Shown here: in pieces, positions 33,871-44,855 of the stretch
How positions within the stretch are numbered: position 1 is the first letter of the stretch
Layout of the letters: each line of letters starts with the position of its first letter
Origin: Mermis nigrescens
Lineage: Eukaryota > Nematoda > Enoplea > Mermithida > Mermithidae
Direction: 5' to 3'
DNA length: 64,000 bases
Assembly (NCBI GenBank): GCA_036768485.1
Contig: JAVLUZ010000142.1
Span: 23,030,290 to 23,094,289 of the forward strand
Position numbers and translations under genes: made by a program
The notes under the pieces: generated by a model
Told to the model about the DNA's origin: nothing
Seen by the model: the letters and a program-made list of their open reading frames with translations, nothing else
The model's database searches: none

Positions 33871-34586
33871 CGCGCGAGCACAGTTTACTGCACTTATTAT
33901 GATTTTTACAATTCTTATTCGACTGAGCCTTCTTCCGCCAGCTCTTCGAGCTATGTAGTTTTTCTTTACACTTCGCATCCAGCAAGTCTCCGCAAGTGCC
34001 TCTTTTTTTGCATGGCCGTCTCTCGTTGTACTTTTTCTTGTACGTTGTGGGAACACATTTTTCGCCGCAACGTTTTGTTTTGTCATTTATTTTTTGTAGG
34101 CTTCCAGGTGTACTTCTTGTATGCATTGGCTGGGTTTTGCACCCTTATGAATAATATTGTTTTATTCTACCCATTTGTCAAGTCGAAGGCAAGTCCGAAA
34201 AATATTGTAAGAAATTCTTATTTCATTTAACTATCTTGGGCTCGGTTGAATTTCCGTGCTGCTGAAATCTGTCCTTGTGCCACACTATATTTTGGAACCA
34301 AATACATTTTCAAGCTCGGAAATCGGACAGAAAATATTTTAAATAATAATTCAACTCGAGGCTCTCGTAAGTTTCTTTTGCGTGCGTAGGGCCCCTATTT
34401 AGTCGGGCTACTTATGTACCCCTAAGTCCGCCTGGCAGTGAGTGATCCCCAGCTAGAGCATTACCCTCGCACGAGCGCAGAAGCTTAGATTCGGATTAGG
34501 TAAGAGGTGAAAGTAGGCTCAGTGCTACGTTTACATGTAGTAATTGAATTAATATTAATGTGGTTAAGCACAGGTGAGTACATTTA

Positions 34587-34768
34587 CGTGATGGAAACAA
34601 ATTTATCAAGGCACAACTATACTCGTACAGACGCGCTAAAGATACAGAGCGCCGCCTTTTGCAATTTATTGGGAAGCATAAAGCTGCTGGATTTAAAAGC
34701 AGAAAAGGTGATCCAACGTTTTCTTTCATGGAGTTCGATGAAGAGGAGGTCATAGCGGGTGCTATGAA
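34587..34768 (+). CDS. Unrecognised coding-like fragment cut by a MITE
   Basis: An open frame of about 60 codons has a protein-like composition: AQLYSYRRAKDTERRLLQFI, then KHKAAGFKSRKGDPTF and FMEFDEEEVIAGAM. It alternates basic and acidic segments and has none of the Phe/Ile bias of chance frames nearby. It ends exactly where a family A MITE begins, so the insertion has cut off the rest. I do not recognise the family. The upstream edge is unclear; a possible acceptor is the CACAG at about 34569-34573, but phase does not fit simply. Confidence 0.4.
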
Positions 34769-34836
34769 CACACCTGGGCATGGGATTCGGGGTAGGTATG
34801 CACACCCCCGAGAAACCAAAATACTCTCCCCAGGGG
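34769..34836 (-). mobile_element. Truncated family A MITE
   Basis: CACACCTGGGCATGGG at the left, then GGTATGCACACCCCC and GAAACCAAAATAC, as in an inverted copy. It stops where the CCAAG-rich block begins; the other end was not found. Confidence 0.75.
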
Positions 34837-35203
34837 CCAATTCATTTCCACTTGGAATTTCAAGTCCCAAGTTCCAAGTCTTGGAAAAACGTTAAATTTT
34901 CCAAGTCCTAGTTTATTTGCTCCGTCATTTTCCAAGTCCTTGAAATTCCAAGTTCCAAGTTCCTAGTCTTGGAAAACCGGCTTTTTTCCAAGTTGTGATT
35001 CAGTTGCAGCTCGGTTTTCCAAGTTCCAAGACTTGGTAATTCCAAGTCTTTTTCCCAAGCAAAAGTGCATTTTTCCAAGAGTCGGTTCATTTGCTTCTGA
35101 ATTTTTTGACTTGGATTCCAAGTCTTGGAAAAATTTACTTTGAAAAATAGCATTATTTTTTCCTAGTCGATTTTCAGTTGAAAAAATTTTTCCAAGCGCG
35201 TTA
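34837..35203. repeat. CCAAG/CTTGG-rich block
   Basis: About 14 CCAAG and 6 CTTGG words occur in about 365 bases, mostly as TTCCAAGT or TCTTGGAA, where fewer than one would be expected by chance. Spacing is irregular, so it is not a plain tandem repeat. Many short inverted pairs could fold. Confidence 0.7.
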
Positions 35204-35248
35204 AGTCGGTCTTATAATTATATTTGGCGTTAGTGAATAATCAAAAAT

Positions 35249-35249
35249 C

Positions 35250-35302
<53 letters not shown>

Positions 35303-35312
35303 TAATAGATAA
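35249..35312. repeat. (AAT)n microsatellite
   Basis: Pure run of about 16 ATA/AAT units followed by imperfect units. Confidence 0.95.
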
Positions 35313-35689
35313 CAATAAAAGTAATAATAATAATTATTATTATATATTAATAAATAAATCTTATGTTTTTTTAAATCAATCGGAATAAACCTGTGACATT
35401 TAAAAATCCAAATAAATTATTATGCGAGTGTAATTATTTTTTCAATAAGTAAAAAGGATAAATTTGAGAAATTATGATCACTAATGGCCAAAAATCATCG
35501 CAAATTACATAAACAGCCAAACATTTTTGCCTTCTACCCCTTAAATCCGCCCCTGCTTTAAATATATGTACAAAAAATCTTATAAAACAGTCTAAACATT
35601 TAGAATTATTTCATTTCCGATTTAACTAAATAGCTTTTCACATCTCAAGATCGTGTTAGATGCCGCTTGCAAAGCAAATTCGTCCTTCT

Positions 35690-35892
35690 CGGGGTGGGTG
35701 CAAGATTTTTTCAAAGGTCAAAAAATGTCCTTAGAATGGTGGTATTGCGAAAAAACATCATTTTTCAACCATTCAGATCGAGCACTATCCATTGACAATA
35801 AACATTGGGTCAAAACAAAAAATTGATTATTGGGGTTACTTTGGTTTCTGGATAGTGCATACCCCCAGCACCGCCCCTCACGCCCAGGTTTG
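35690..35892 (+). mobile_element. 5'-truncated, diverged family A MITE
   Basis: It enters at GGGTGCAAGATTTTTTCAAAGG and ends CACGCCCAGGTTTG, with the usual GAGCACTATCCATTG interior. The left terminus is missing. Confidence 0.8.
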
Positions 35893-36124
35893 GAGGTATG
35901 GTGCAGCGTAATGACAGAATCGTTGGAATAAAATATTGAAACTTGTTTTGAAAAATCTAAGTTTCGTTATATTAGTTGTAAGCTGATTTTCCCTTCATAA
36001 TTGCATTGACCGCGTTTTACATATTATCTTTAACTTTATATTATTTGTTTTGATTGTAACATTTATTTTTTCCTATATCGTTCTATTATCTTATCTCGTA
36101 TTCAACGCGTTTTTTTGTTTTCAG

Positions 36125-36286
36125 GTTCCAATGACTGAATTTACCACAGGCTTCTTGGAAGGCGACTCTTTGTCCATCTACGTCATGCCTTCCTTATTCA
36201 GCAGAGGGTTATGGGCAGAACTATTTTATGAAGACATGACCTCGGCGGCAAACATAAGTTCCAGTTTAAGTGAATTTACGAAAATG
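36125..36286 (+). CDS. Orphan exon of unknown gene
   Basis: A 54-codon frame is bounded by a strong acceptor (TTTTTGTTTTCAG) and a donor (AAAATG then GTATGA). The exon is phase 0 at both ends. Its translation begins VPMTEFTTGFLEGDSLSIYV, continues with MPSLFSRGLWAELFYEDM and ends SSLSEFTKM. Composition is clearly protein-like and contrasts with the AT-rich flanks. I do not recognise the family, and found no neighbouring exon with matching phase within a few kilobases. Confidence 0.6.
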
Positions 36287-36480
36287 GTATGAAATTGCTT
36301 CAACTTTAACATATTAAACAGTGATTTAGATCATCAAAATAAATTAAATAACAAAGAAAGAATAAACAAAAAATTATAAATAATTAATTTTAAAATGAAT
36401 ACATAATAATGACAGACCGTTACAGCATATGGCCAGTGTAGCGTCGTAAAGCACCCGAGGGGTAATGTTTCTAGCCGGAC

Positions 36481-36624
36481 CATACGTGGGCAGCAATCGA
36501 ATGCTGGGGTTCAGATGGGGTCGAATTGCCAAAAATATCGCAAAAACTTCAATCTGGCTTAATCGATTTCAGCGGGGAGTTCAGATTGTTGGAATGTAAA
36601 CACACCTTTTCACGCCCATGTTTT
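36481..36624 (+). repeat. Short family A variant
   Basis: Begins CATACGTGGGCAGCAATCG and ends about CACGCCCATGTTT. The interior is shorter and unlike the long form. No clear duplication. Confidence 0.6.
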
Positions 36625-37179
36625 TGGCACTTCAAGGTGCTGCAAAGTGTTTGGCTAACATATTACGATAGGCAGTATAGTGTTTTAAGTCGTATTAGTC
36701 ATTGTCTTTTTGTTTTTTAAGAATAATGAAACAATGATTTACATAGAAAGGGGTACATGGGTACCATGGGGATCTTTCTTAAGATTTTTGAAGGCTAAGA
36801 AGCAGAAAACCGTTAATATGAAAAGGGAAAAATTTTTCCTTTTACTTTCTCATCAAGCTGTATCTATAGACATAAAATTAAATTGTGAGAAAGACTGGGT
36901 AGCAGCAATAAATTTGTCAAATTTAGCGCGAAGTCTCAGATTCTGGGCTGTTGCAGACCCCACACCTCCTTCCGCTCATGTCACCTATAGGCAAGGCTAT
37001 AGATGAAAAAACTAAAAAGATGGTAAAAATATGCTGAAACAGCGGAAAAGTTAAATTAAATCATATTTTCGGTCAATTCTAAATGCTTTCAGAGAAAATT
37101 TGGGCTGATATACTGTCAGTCTTTGTTTTGTCGTAGTTCTTTTCGAAATTTTGCAGTTTTTTATCACAGGGATCGTTTT
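36625..37179. other. Intergenic; low-similarity MITE-like stretch
   Basis: 36710-37006 is an open 98-codon frame whose DNA faintly resembles a family A interior (TCTCATCAAGCTGTATCTAT). No independent gene evidence. Confidence 0.3.
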
Positions 37180-37340
37180 TTTCACATGAGTTTGGGCACT
37201 AAATTTTATGAATTTTTTCGAATGTAAGCCGACGGATTACGATAACCTTATATAAAATCAATGCTGTAATCGAAATCTGTCGGCTTATTGTCGGACATAG
37301 ATCATAAAATTTATGCTCAAACTTGCGTGACACACACTGT
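37180..37340. repeat. Hairpin element
   Basis: Arms of about 60 nt: GAGTTTGGGCACTAAATTTTATGA with AAGCCGACGGATTACGATA on the left, and their near complements on the right, separated by about 25 nt. It is probably a foldback MITE. Confidence 0.65.
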
Positions 37341-37435
37341 AAATAGACGTCCTGCCCTTATCTGTGCATGCTTGTTTAAGACATGTAGAAGGGCAGGGCA
37401 CAACATTCCTGGGAAACACGATACAATGTCCGAAT

Positions 37436-37725
37436 AGATTAGAATAGATAGACTAATAGACATAGAAAATAGATTTAAATAGACAGATAGACAAAAATAG
37501 ACATAGATAAAATAGACGTGGATAGAATAGATAGATTAGATAAATAGATAGACATACATAGATAGACATAGATAAAAATAGACAAAAATAGACGAAAATG
37601 GACAAAAATAAAAGGAGAGCGTAGACGAAAATAGTCAAAATAGATGAGAATCAAAAACAGACTAAAGTAGAATAGACAAATAGACAAAAATAGACAAAAA
37701 TCAAAACTTTCTAGCTAAAATAGCT
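37436..37725. repeat. Degenerate (AATAGACA)n-like tandem repeat
   Basis: Dense ATAGACA and ATAGATA words over almost 300 bases; yields a low-complexity Leu/Ser/Tyr-rich frame on the minus strand. Confidence 0.85.
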
Positions 37726-37827
37726 TTAAATAGATCATAAAACTGTCAAATGATGCGATTTTTAACGCTACGTTAGCTTAAAGAGCAGGTCAAGAGGTCA
37801 TGTACCTTATCCTGCCGAATACCAAGG

Positions 37828-37849
37828 ACACACACACACACACACACAC
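37828..37849. repeat. (CA)n microsatellite
   Basis: Pure run of 10-11 CA units. Confidence 0.9.
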
Positions 37850-37936
37850 TCAAATATTGCAAATAACTTTTATGCTGATTAGATACAGCGTTGAGTAACT
37901 TTTCCAATGATACATACCTGATTGGTTGGTTGCACT

Positions 37937-38200
37937 CACACCTGGGCGTGGGGGGGTTTGGGGGGTATGCACCCCCCCAGAAACCAAAAATACCCCCCAG
38001 AAATCAAAATACCCCCCAGAATTCAATTTTTGAAAATTTTTTTCGTTTTTTTCGCAATTTTTTGATGCCAATGGATAGTGCTTGATGAGAAACGTCGAAA
38101 AATAGTGTTTTTATTGCCATACCACCATTTTTAAGGCCATTTTTCGACCTTCAAAAAAAATCTTGCACCCCCCCCAGAATTTTCTTGCTGCCCACGTATG
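37937..38200 (-). mobile_element. Family A hAT-like MITE with perfect TSD
   Basis: CACACCTGGGCG at the left and GCCCACGTATG at the right, flanked by the perfect octamer GTTGCACT on both sides. Confidence 0.97.
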
Positions 38201-38486
38201 GTTGCACTACAGTCAGAAACAAGTTGATTCAAAGTCAGATAGCTAAGATAAGTTTTCTAAAAATCACAAATTAAAGACCAAGAACTGCTTATCATGTTAA
38301 TAAAAAAAGCATAGCATCTTCAATAGAATAGTGTAAAACGTAATAATTTTGCCAAGTTAAGCGCTCCTATCGTAAACATTCGTAAAGTAATGGTTTAAAT
38401 ACCCGAATCAGTACGTGTTTACGGGTCTACAAGACCGTTTTTGAACACTACTCTTTACTAATTCGATCAGATGAATCGGTGGTTAG

Positions 38487-38632
38487 CATACGTGGGCAGC
38501 AAGAAATTTCTGGGAGTTAGGACGATTAAAATTTCCAAACATATGACATAAAATAGAATTCTTGGGGTCTACAGTAATCTAGGATAGGGGTTGAAGTTCT
38601 GGGGGTTAAACCCTCCCCAACACCCATGTGTG
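38487..38632 (+). mobile_element. Short (146-bp) family A variant
   Basis: Begins CATACGTGGGCAGCAAG and ends CACCCATGTGTG; flanks GTGGTTAG and GTTGTTTG agree at 6 of 8. The interior differs from the long form and contains GGGGTCTACAGTAATC, also found at about 32270-32290. Confidence 0.8.
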
Positions 38633-38680
38633 GTTGTTTGCAAAATAGTCACATAATTTTGTCTTCTTACATCAGAACTA

Positions 38681-38899
38681 TGGATCTAGTATACAATTTA
38701 CCCACCAGCGTTTTTTAGCCGATCCGTAATGTACTGTAAAGTGTCATGTGTAATGTATAATGTGTAATATGTACACTTTACACATTACACATTACATACT
38801 ACACATGACACATTACGCAATACACATTACACATAACACATTACATATTACACCACACTACACGAAAAACGGTGGTGGGTAAATTGTATACTAGATCCA
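38681..38899. mobile_element. MITE with 35-bp inverted termini and GAACTA duplication
   Basis: Both ends, read inward, share TGGATCTAGTATACAATTTA followed by CCCACCA, one mismatch and CGTTTTT. GAACTA directly flanks both sides (38675-38680, 38900-38905). The interior is an irregular array of ACACATTAC/TGTAATGTG words that is itself inverted. No coding capacity. The superfamily is not clear from a 6-bp duplication. Confidence 0.85.
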
Positions 38900-39254
38900 G
38901 AACTATTGCTCATTATCTACTTCCCTTTCTTACGGCCTGGAATCTCATAACAAAATATCGAGAATTATTTACTTGCGAATCATAAATAAATCTTCATTGT
39001 AGGGTAAAAACAACGTTTACATCACGCGAGAAGTTCTGATGGTTATATCACGCAACCATAGTGCACTTATGGTACGAACACTTTATCTTCTTTATTATGA
39101 TTCTACTTAATGAATAAAATCTATAAATAAGTTCATTCCGTCTATTCAATGTATGAAATCTTGAATAAATCAGCAAAATAAGCTGCAGTTTCTACTAAAT
39201 ACCGTAAATTGTGTCAGAGTCATAATATTAATAAAATATAAATACTAATAATAA

Positions 39255-39404
<150 letters not shown>

Positions 39405-40116
39405 GAATTCGGTGTAGCACTACAACTTTGAAGTTACATATCTCAAGAGTCATTCGTAGATTGACAAAAGTAATGACGTTTGTGGGCACTGAACGAGCTC
39501 TAGAGCATTAAAAGTGTGAACAAATTTCAAAGACACATTTTGATCTTGATTATCTTTAGAAATTTTGTCATACAAATGGCTACATAAATGATTTTTTAAC
39601 CTTGCTAAAAGACTCGAATTTGTTTAATATGCAATTCTGGTACATTAATAAGAAAAACAACCGGAAAAATCAATTGATCTGCCTGGAGCTCCAGAAAACA
39701 TTGACATGTTCGCCATGTTTAAACAGACTTGAGCTTTCGAAGGACAAAAGTTCTGCAAAAGCTAAGAATTTGGCACGAATTGTGGGTCTATTAGCACAAA
39801 ACAATTCTATAACCTATTATCATGGTCTTTCAAACACCCTTCAGGAATTAGCAATTTTCACCTTTGAAGGATCCTTGTAAAAAATACCTGTGTTTCTTTT
39901 GAATTTTTGGGGAACTAGTTGAGCCTCTAATACCACAGCTACGTGCCTGCAAAAATATGCTGTTAAACATTTTGTTTTCGGTGCCTGTCTGGTAAGAAAA
40001 GTCGACTAGAACACGTTGAGAATTTTATTATTCTCATATACTAGTGTTTTATCACTAATTTTAAATCTCGTAATACCATATATTTTACGTTCAATGTCAC
40101 GATACTGTGTCAAGAT
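39405..40116. other. Intergenic; partial family B end
   Basis: CCACAGCTACGTGCCTGC at 39933-39952 equals one end of family B. A stretch near 39850-39890 (TCCTTGTAAAAA) recurs near 41745. Otherwise nothing recognised. Confidence 0.4.
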
Positions 40117-40380
40117 CACAGGTGGGCATTGAAAACAGCACCGAAAATTTTGGGGAGGGATGTACGCAAGATTTTTCAAAGGTCAACAAATGGTCTTCAA
40201 AATAATGGTATAGCGAAAAGACACCATTTTTGAACGTTTCTCATCGAGCACTATCTAGTGGCATCAAAATATTCCGAAAAAATTTCAAGATTGAATGCTG
40301 GGGAAGGGGGTATTTTGGTTCCTGGGGGGGGGGTATTTGGCTTTCTAAGGGGGTGCATGCCCTCCCCACGCCTATGTGTG
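40117..40380 (+). mobile_element. Family A hAT-like MITE
   Basis: Begins CACAGGTGGGC and ends GCCTATGTGTG; flanks GTCAAGAT and GTCAATAT agree at 7 of 8. Confidence 0.92.
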
Positions 40381-40812
40381 GTCAATATTACATTTCAATT
40401 TGTGTGCGTCCGAGGAAACGAATTGTATTCATGCACGACGTAGATCGCCAAATGCTGCGGGATATACAGGTCTAGGGATGGAGAAACGTTTGACGAATAA
40501 CAGAGGGAAAAATTGATTATAGGCAAAAACTCAATTTCGCAACGTTTCTTATCAAGTTCGCGTCCGCAAATCGAGAAAAAACGTTAAACATTCTTGTGAT
40601 CATAAATTTAGTATGAGCGAGAGATTTTTTTAGCGAAACTTATTGAATTGAACAAGTTTTCGTGAAAATTACGCGGCAGCAAAAGTTTAAATCAGCTAAA
40701 CGTGAAACGGTATCTACTTGAGATTTTTACTATGGCACAACTGATCCTTAAAAATGATTAGTTTTGCATAGTAAAAATTAGAGAACGTTTCTTCCTATAA
40801 ATGGGCGGCGAC

Positions 40813-41069
40813 CATACGTAGGCAGTACCTAAATTCTGGGGGGAGGGGTTTGCAAGATTTTGTAAAGGTCAAAAAATAGCCTTAAAAAATGGTGGTATGG
40901 TTAAAAAGACACCATTTTCCAACGTTTGTAATCGAGCACTATCTCTTGGCATCAAAAAGTTGCGGAAAAATAAAAAAAATATTAGAAATTAAATTCGGGG
41001 AGGGTATGAGTGGATTGGGTCTTCGGGGGTGGGAGGTGCATACCCCTAAACCTCCTACGCCCAGGTGTG
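40813..41069 (+). mobile_element. Family A hAT-like MITE, diverged
   Basis: Begins CATACGTAGGCAG and ends GCCCAGGTGTG; flanks GCGGCGAC and GCAGAAAC agree at 5 of 8. Confidence 0.88.
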
Positions 41070-42176
41070 GCAGAAACCAAATAATTTGGGGTCTTGGGTG
41101 GCTCAAAACTGGCAATAATCCCAAAACAATATAAGGAAAATTCGGTTCTGGGTTCTAACCTGATTTTATGGGGCTACACATCCCCCACACCAATGTGTGT
41201 TTGTGACCGTGCCAGGGCAGCGACCTATTCATGATGGTCGTGCGTTACAATCTTATGCTCTTTGTTAACCATAAGCAGCTTACTTTACTTTTTGCCCTTC
41301 CCCTCCAAAAAATTTTCCATGGTTGCAAAAATTTGCGCAGATGTCTTTACAAATCTGGCTAAACTTTCGGGTAACATATTAGGACAGGCAAAATATGTAA
41401 AAATAATGATATTTTTAGTGTTTCGTGACGCGCTTTTTTGAGCCGAATGAAATATTTGAGAATAAAAACAAAATTCTCCTTGCATTTTAGAAATCGTGTT
41501 CAAAAGTTGGTCGCTTGGAATAGTTATACAACTAATTCCACCGCATTCCATGAGAACTGAGCTCAAAAATTATTTTCACCTGCACAATCACCGAAATAAT
41601 TTAACTTATCCACTCTGTCTCATTCGTAATATGGTTAAGACGAAGAATGTTTATAAAAATTAGGTTTATTAGCCCATAAACGAATGATATGTTCACATTC
41701 TGACACGATCTTTCAAATGCGCTTTGATATTCCCAATTGGTCCTTGTAAAAATTCTCGTAATTCCAAGGTTTAGGTGATCTCCCAATCTCCCCTCAGGTT
41801 TACCTACCGTTGGCATCGGAAAAACTGGTATTTCCACCTTCACGACCCTGATATTTCCGATTTATTGTGAAGAATTCATTTATTCAGCGATCGAAGAATG
41901 GTCGAAAATTTCACCGTAAATCAAACTTAGACGATAACAAAACGGTGAAATATTTCAGTGTGGAAGGCGATGCTCAAATAATCGGCGTCTGCCAAACGTC
42001 GGAAATTAAACCTTATAGCCCAAATACTTTTTAAATTAATATGATCATAGGTTGAAGCGTTTGGTGTAGGATTTCGATTTTTTGGCTAATTTTAAATTAA
42101 ATGCGGCACTCTACGGCGTCTTCGTGTTAGCGTACACGTGGAGTGATGAAGAATAATTTTCTGTGTAATTTTGGTT
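41070..42176. other. Intergenic sequence, nothing recognised
   Basis: No supported gene. Short chance frames on both strands. Confidence 0.4.
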
Positions 42177-42705
42177 CCTTCGTTTACCGTGTCCTACGCC
42201 GGGGCATAATGAATCACTTTTGTGGCATTTTTTTCTGTTCTAACTTATCCATATGTCCAAAACTTTGTCTAGCTTCGTTTTGGCTTCAGTTACGTCGTTT
42301 TTAATGGTTTAGCTCGAAGAGGAGTTATAGAGTAGTAAGGAATAGGCATTTTTTGGCCTATTTACACTGACATCACAAAAACTCTAGATGGGAAAATAAG
42401 GTTCTGATAAGAAAATTTAGTGGTTTATTCCTTTCCTGCTCTTATGCATCTCCTGGATGTGTTTAACACAACAGAAATCTACTTTTTCTTGTTTTTGCAT
42501 AATGTCAAACAGGCGCCTCATTATACCTCTTTCAAAAATAATTTTCACAGAAAATAACATACATATTCAGAAAGAGCATAGCAAATTGCACTAAATGAAA
42601 GTATTTAACGTCAGAGAATGTTAAGAAGGCATAGCTTAATATGCACTGGGAGTTTATGCCGTGATGGTGCACTTCGACTGCAAAAACATGATGGTAAACA
42701 GAGGG
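42177..42705 (+). repeat. Family E dispersed repeat, copy 1
   Basis: Over about 470 bases it matches 48725-49198 at moderate identity (for example AACTTTGTCTAG, CGTTTTTAATGSTTTAGCT, AGCATTTTTTGGC). Ends CCTTCGTTTACC and GGTAAACAGAGG form a terminal inverted repeat. No clear duplication or coding capacity. Confidence 0.6.
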
Positions 42706-42734
42706 TTTAGGGGCATAATTTGATTAGCTGCAGC

Positions 42735-43975
42735 CATAGGTGAGCGGCACCAAAATTATGGGAAGCGGGGAGTTGCAAGATTTTTCGATTATTGTATCCC
42801 AACATGGCCACCAGTCCCAACACAGCCACCGTCCCAACACGGCCACCAAAATTCCAACACGGCCACCGTCCCAACACGGCCACCGTCCTAACACGGCCAC
42901 CGTCCTAACACGGCCACCGTCCCAGCACGGCCACCGTCCCAACATGGCTACCGTCCCAACAAAGCCACTGCATCAACACGGCCACTATCACTGTATTTTA
43001 ATCAGTTAAGTAGGTATTAATCGTTAATTACAGAAAGGTAATTTGGCATGGATATACATGTGACAGCAATTAAATTCATGACTAAAGTTAGTTTTTTACA
43101 TGCATAAAGAATTTCGCATGCAACGAAGCATTGTTCTGCACTGTGGTCGGGTTGCACATGTTGGGCGCATCGGAAAGATTGAATATTTGTTAATAGTTTC
43201 GAAAAGCAGTAGGTACCCGGCAGTCGGCACATAATTACAAAACAACATACAGCTTAATTCTTATTCTGAGTCTTTTTAGGTTGTTTTCAATTCCTTTTCT
43301 CATTCTGAGTCTTTTTATGTTGTTTTTGCATTTTTTTGCTGCAGTTCAGATATGATAGATTACTATTGCACGTGATCCCTTTGTCTATGTAATTCCAGCG
43401 GAAAAGCTTGCTACACAATAGAACAGCCTGTCTAATTTGCCGCCTCGTCAAAGTACAAATCTAGTTACGTATCAAAACTTATCAATTGCCTTCCTATACT
43501 ATTAATACCTACTTACGGATCCACTGATTAGAATAAATTGGTGGTGGTGGCCTTGTCGAGACAGTGGCTTTGTTGGGACGGTGGCCATGTTGGGACGGTG
43601 GCCGTGTTGAGATGGTGGCCGTGTTGGGACGGTGGCCGTGATGGGACGGTGGCCGTGTTGGGACGGTGGCCATGTTGGGAATTTTGGCGGCTGTGTCCTT
43701 ACGGTGGCCGTGTTGGGACGGTGGCCGTGTTGGGACTGGTGGCCATGTTGAGACATTACCGATTTTTCAAAGGTCAAAAAGTGGCTTTAAAAACAGTGGT
43801 TTGGCGGAAAAACAACATTTTTTAACGTTTCTCATCGAGCACTATCCATTGGCATCAAAAAATTGCAAAAAAAGAGGAGAAATTTTCAAAAATTGAATCC
43901 TGGGGGGGCGGGTATTTCGGTTTTTGAGGGTAAGTATTTTGGTTTCTCAGGGGGATCATACCCCTCTAAACAACG
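42735..43975 (+). mobile_element. Family A MITE split by a foldback element
   Basis: The left part (42735-42786) begins CATAGGTGAGCGGC. The right part resumes at 43761 with GATTTTTCAAAGGTC and continues to ATACCCCTCTAAAC. The target GATTTTTC is duplicated exactly at the split. The 3' terminus is missing. Confidence 0.88.
42787..43760. mobile_element. Foldback element with minisatellite inverted arms
   Basis: A 974-bp insertion in a family A MITE, flanked by a perfect 8-bp duplication GATTTTTC (42779-42786, 43761-43768). Each arm starts CAACATGGCCACCAG near the end and is made of 17-bp CCCAACACGGCCACCGT units, about 10-13 per arm, followed inward by TAATCAGT and TAAGTAGGTATTAAT. The arms share an irregular unit containing CCAAAATTCC. 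The central 470 bases have no recognised gene. It is non-autonomous; the transposase source is unknown. Confidence 0.9.
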
Positions 43976-44230
43976 CTATTCAATTCTGTAGGCCTATAGA
44001 TTTTTGGAGGGTCAGCCGGATTCTAGAGGTGTAAACCACACCTGGGCGTGGGGGTATGCACGCCCCCCAGATAACAAAATACCCCCTCCGAAATAGCGTT
44101 GGCAAAAGTCCGGGAAAAAAGACTTCCGGAGTATAGTCCGGACTACAAACCCAATTTTAAAGACTACCGGACTATGGTCCGGACTGTGATCCTCAAAAAA
44201 GACTGGTCCGGACCACAGTCCTTCAATGCA

Positions 44231-44700
44231 AACGGGGTACACCATTATTCACACGTAAATCTGACCCCGCTTCCGTCGGGGGTTCCATCGCCCTGGGGGC
44301 AGTCCAAAGTGGCGGTACCGGCGTTCCCCGAGTAGGGACAATCAGGGTCAAAACCATCAATCCCGGTTCCGCCACTCTGGACCACCCCAAAGGCGGAGAA
44401 ATTCCCGACTGAACCGGGGTCAGATTCACATATGAATAATGGGGTACCCCGTTTCCGAGCCCTTAAACCCCCTTCAGTTAGAGAATTTAGGTGGAAACGG
44501 GTTTAGGGGTGTTGACCCTGATGCGCCCTACTTGGGGAACCCTGGTTTTGCCACATTGGACTGTCTCCAGGGCGGAGAAACCCCCGACGGACCCGGGGTC
44601 ATGCTTCAATTATGAATAATGGGGTACCCCGTTTCCGAGCCCCTAAACCCCCTGGAAATTTCGGCGGAAACGGGGTTAGGGTGTTGATCCTGATGGCCCC
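44231..44700. repeat. GC-rich inverted and tandem repeats in the hAT element
   Basis: ATGAATAATGGGGTACCCCG recurs at about 44433 and 44613 (period 180) and occurs inverted near 44231-44260. The segment around CCCCCGACGG also appears in both orientations. This looks like a further nested, partly duplicated element. Confidence 0.65.
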
Positions 44701-44732
44701 TAATCGGGGAACCATGGTTCCGCCACTTTGGA

Positions 44733-44855
44733 TCGTTTCCGTTTCCGGTTCCGGCTTTTACCCATTGTTTCCGTTTCCGGGTTTTACCCATTATTTACGT
44801 TTCCGGCTTTTACCCTTCATTTCCGTTTCCGTTTCCGGATTTTACCTACACCCTC
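44733..44855. repeat. Degenerate TTTCCGTTTCCGGCTTTTACCC repeat
   Basis: Four to five imperfect units of about 22-28 bp. Confidence 0.8.

Noticed and set aside
33796..34230. 144-codon plus-strand gene
   Set aside because: Begins inside a family C MITE, is Phe/Tyr/Cys-rich and lacks any motif; overlapping minus frames are equally open.
37453..37687. Multi-span membrane protein on the minus strand
   Set aside because: Hydrophobic appearance comes from the AATAGACA-like tandem repeat.
42740..43009. Histidine-rich repeat protein (and its mirror at 43502-43777)
   Set aside because: Both frames are translations of the 17-bp minisatellite arms of the foldback element.
42787..43760. CRISPR-like array
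   Set aside because: Units are nearly head-to-tail without unique spacers, in inverted pairs, and in a eukaryotic transposon context.
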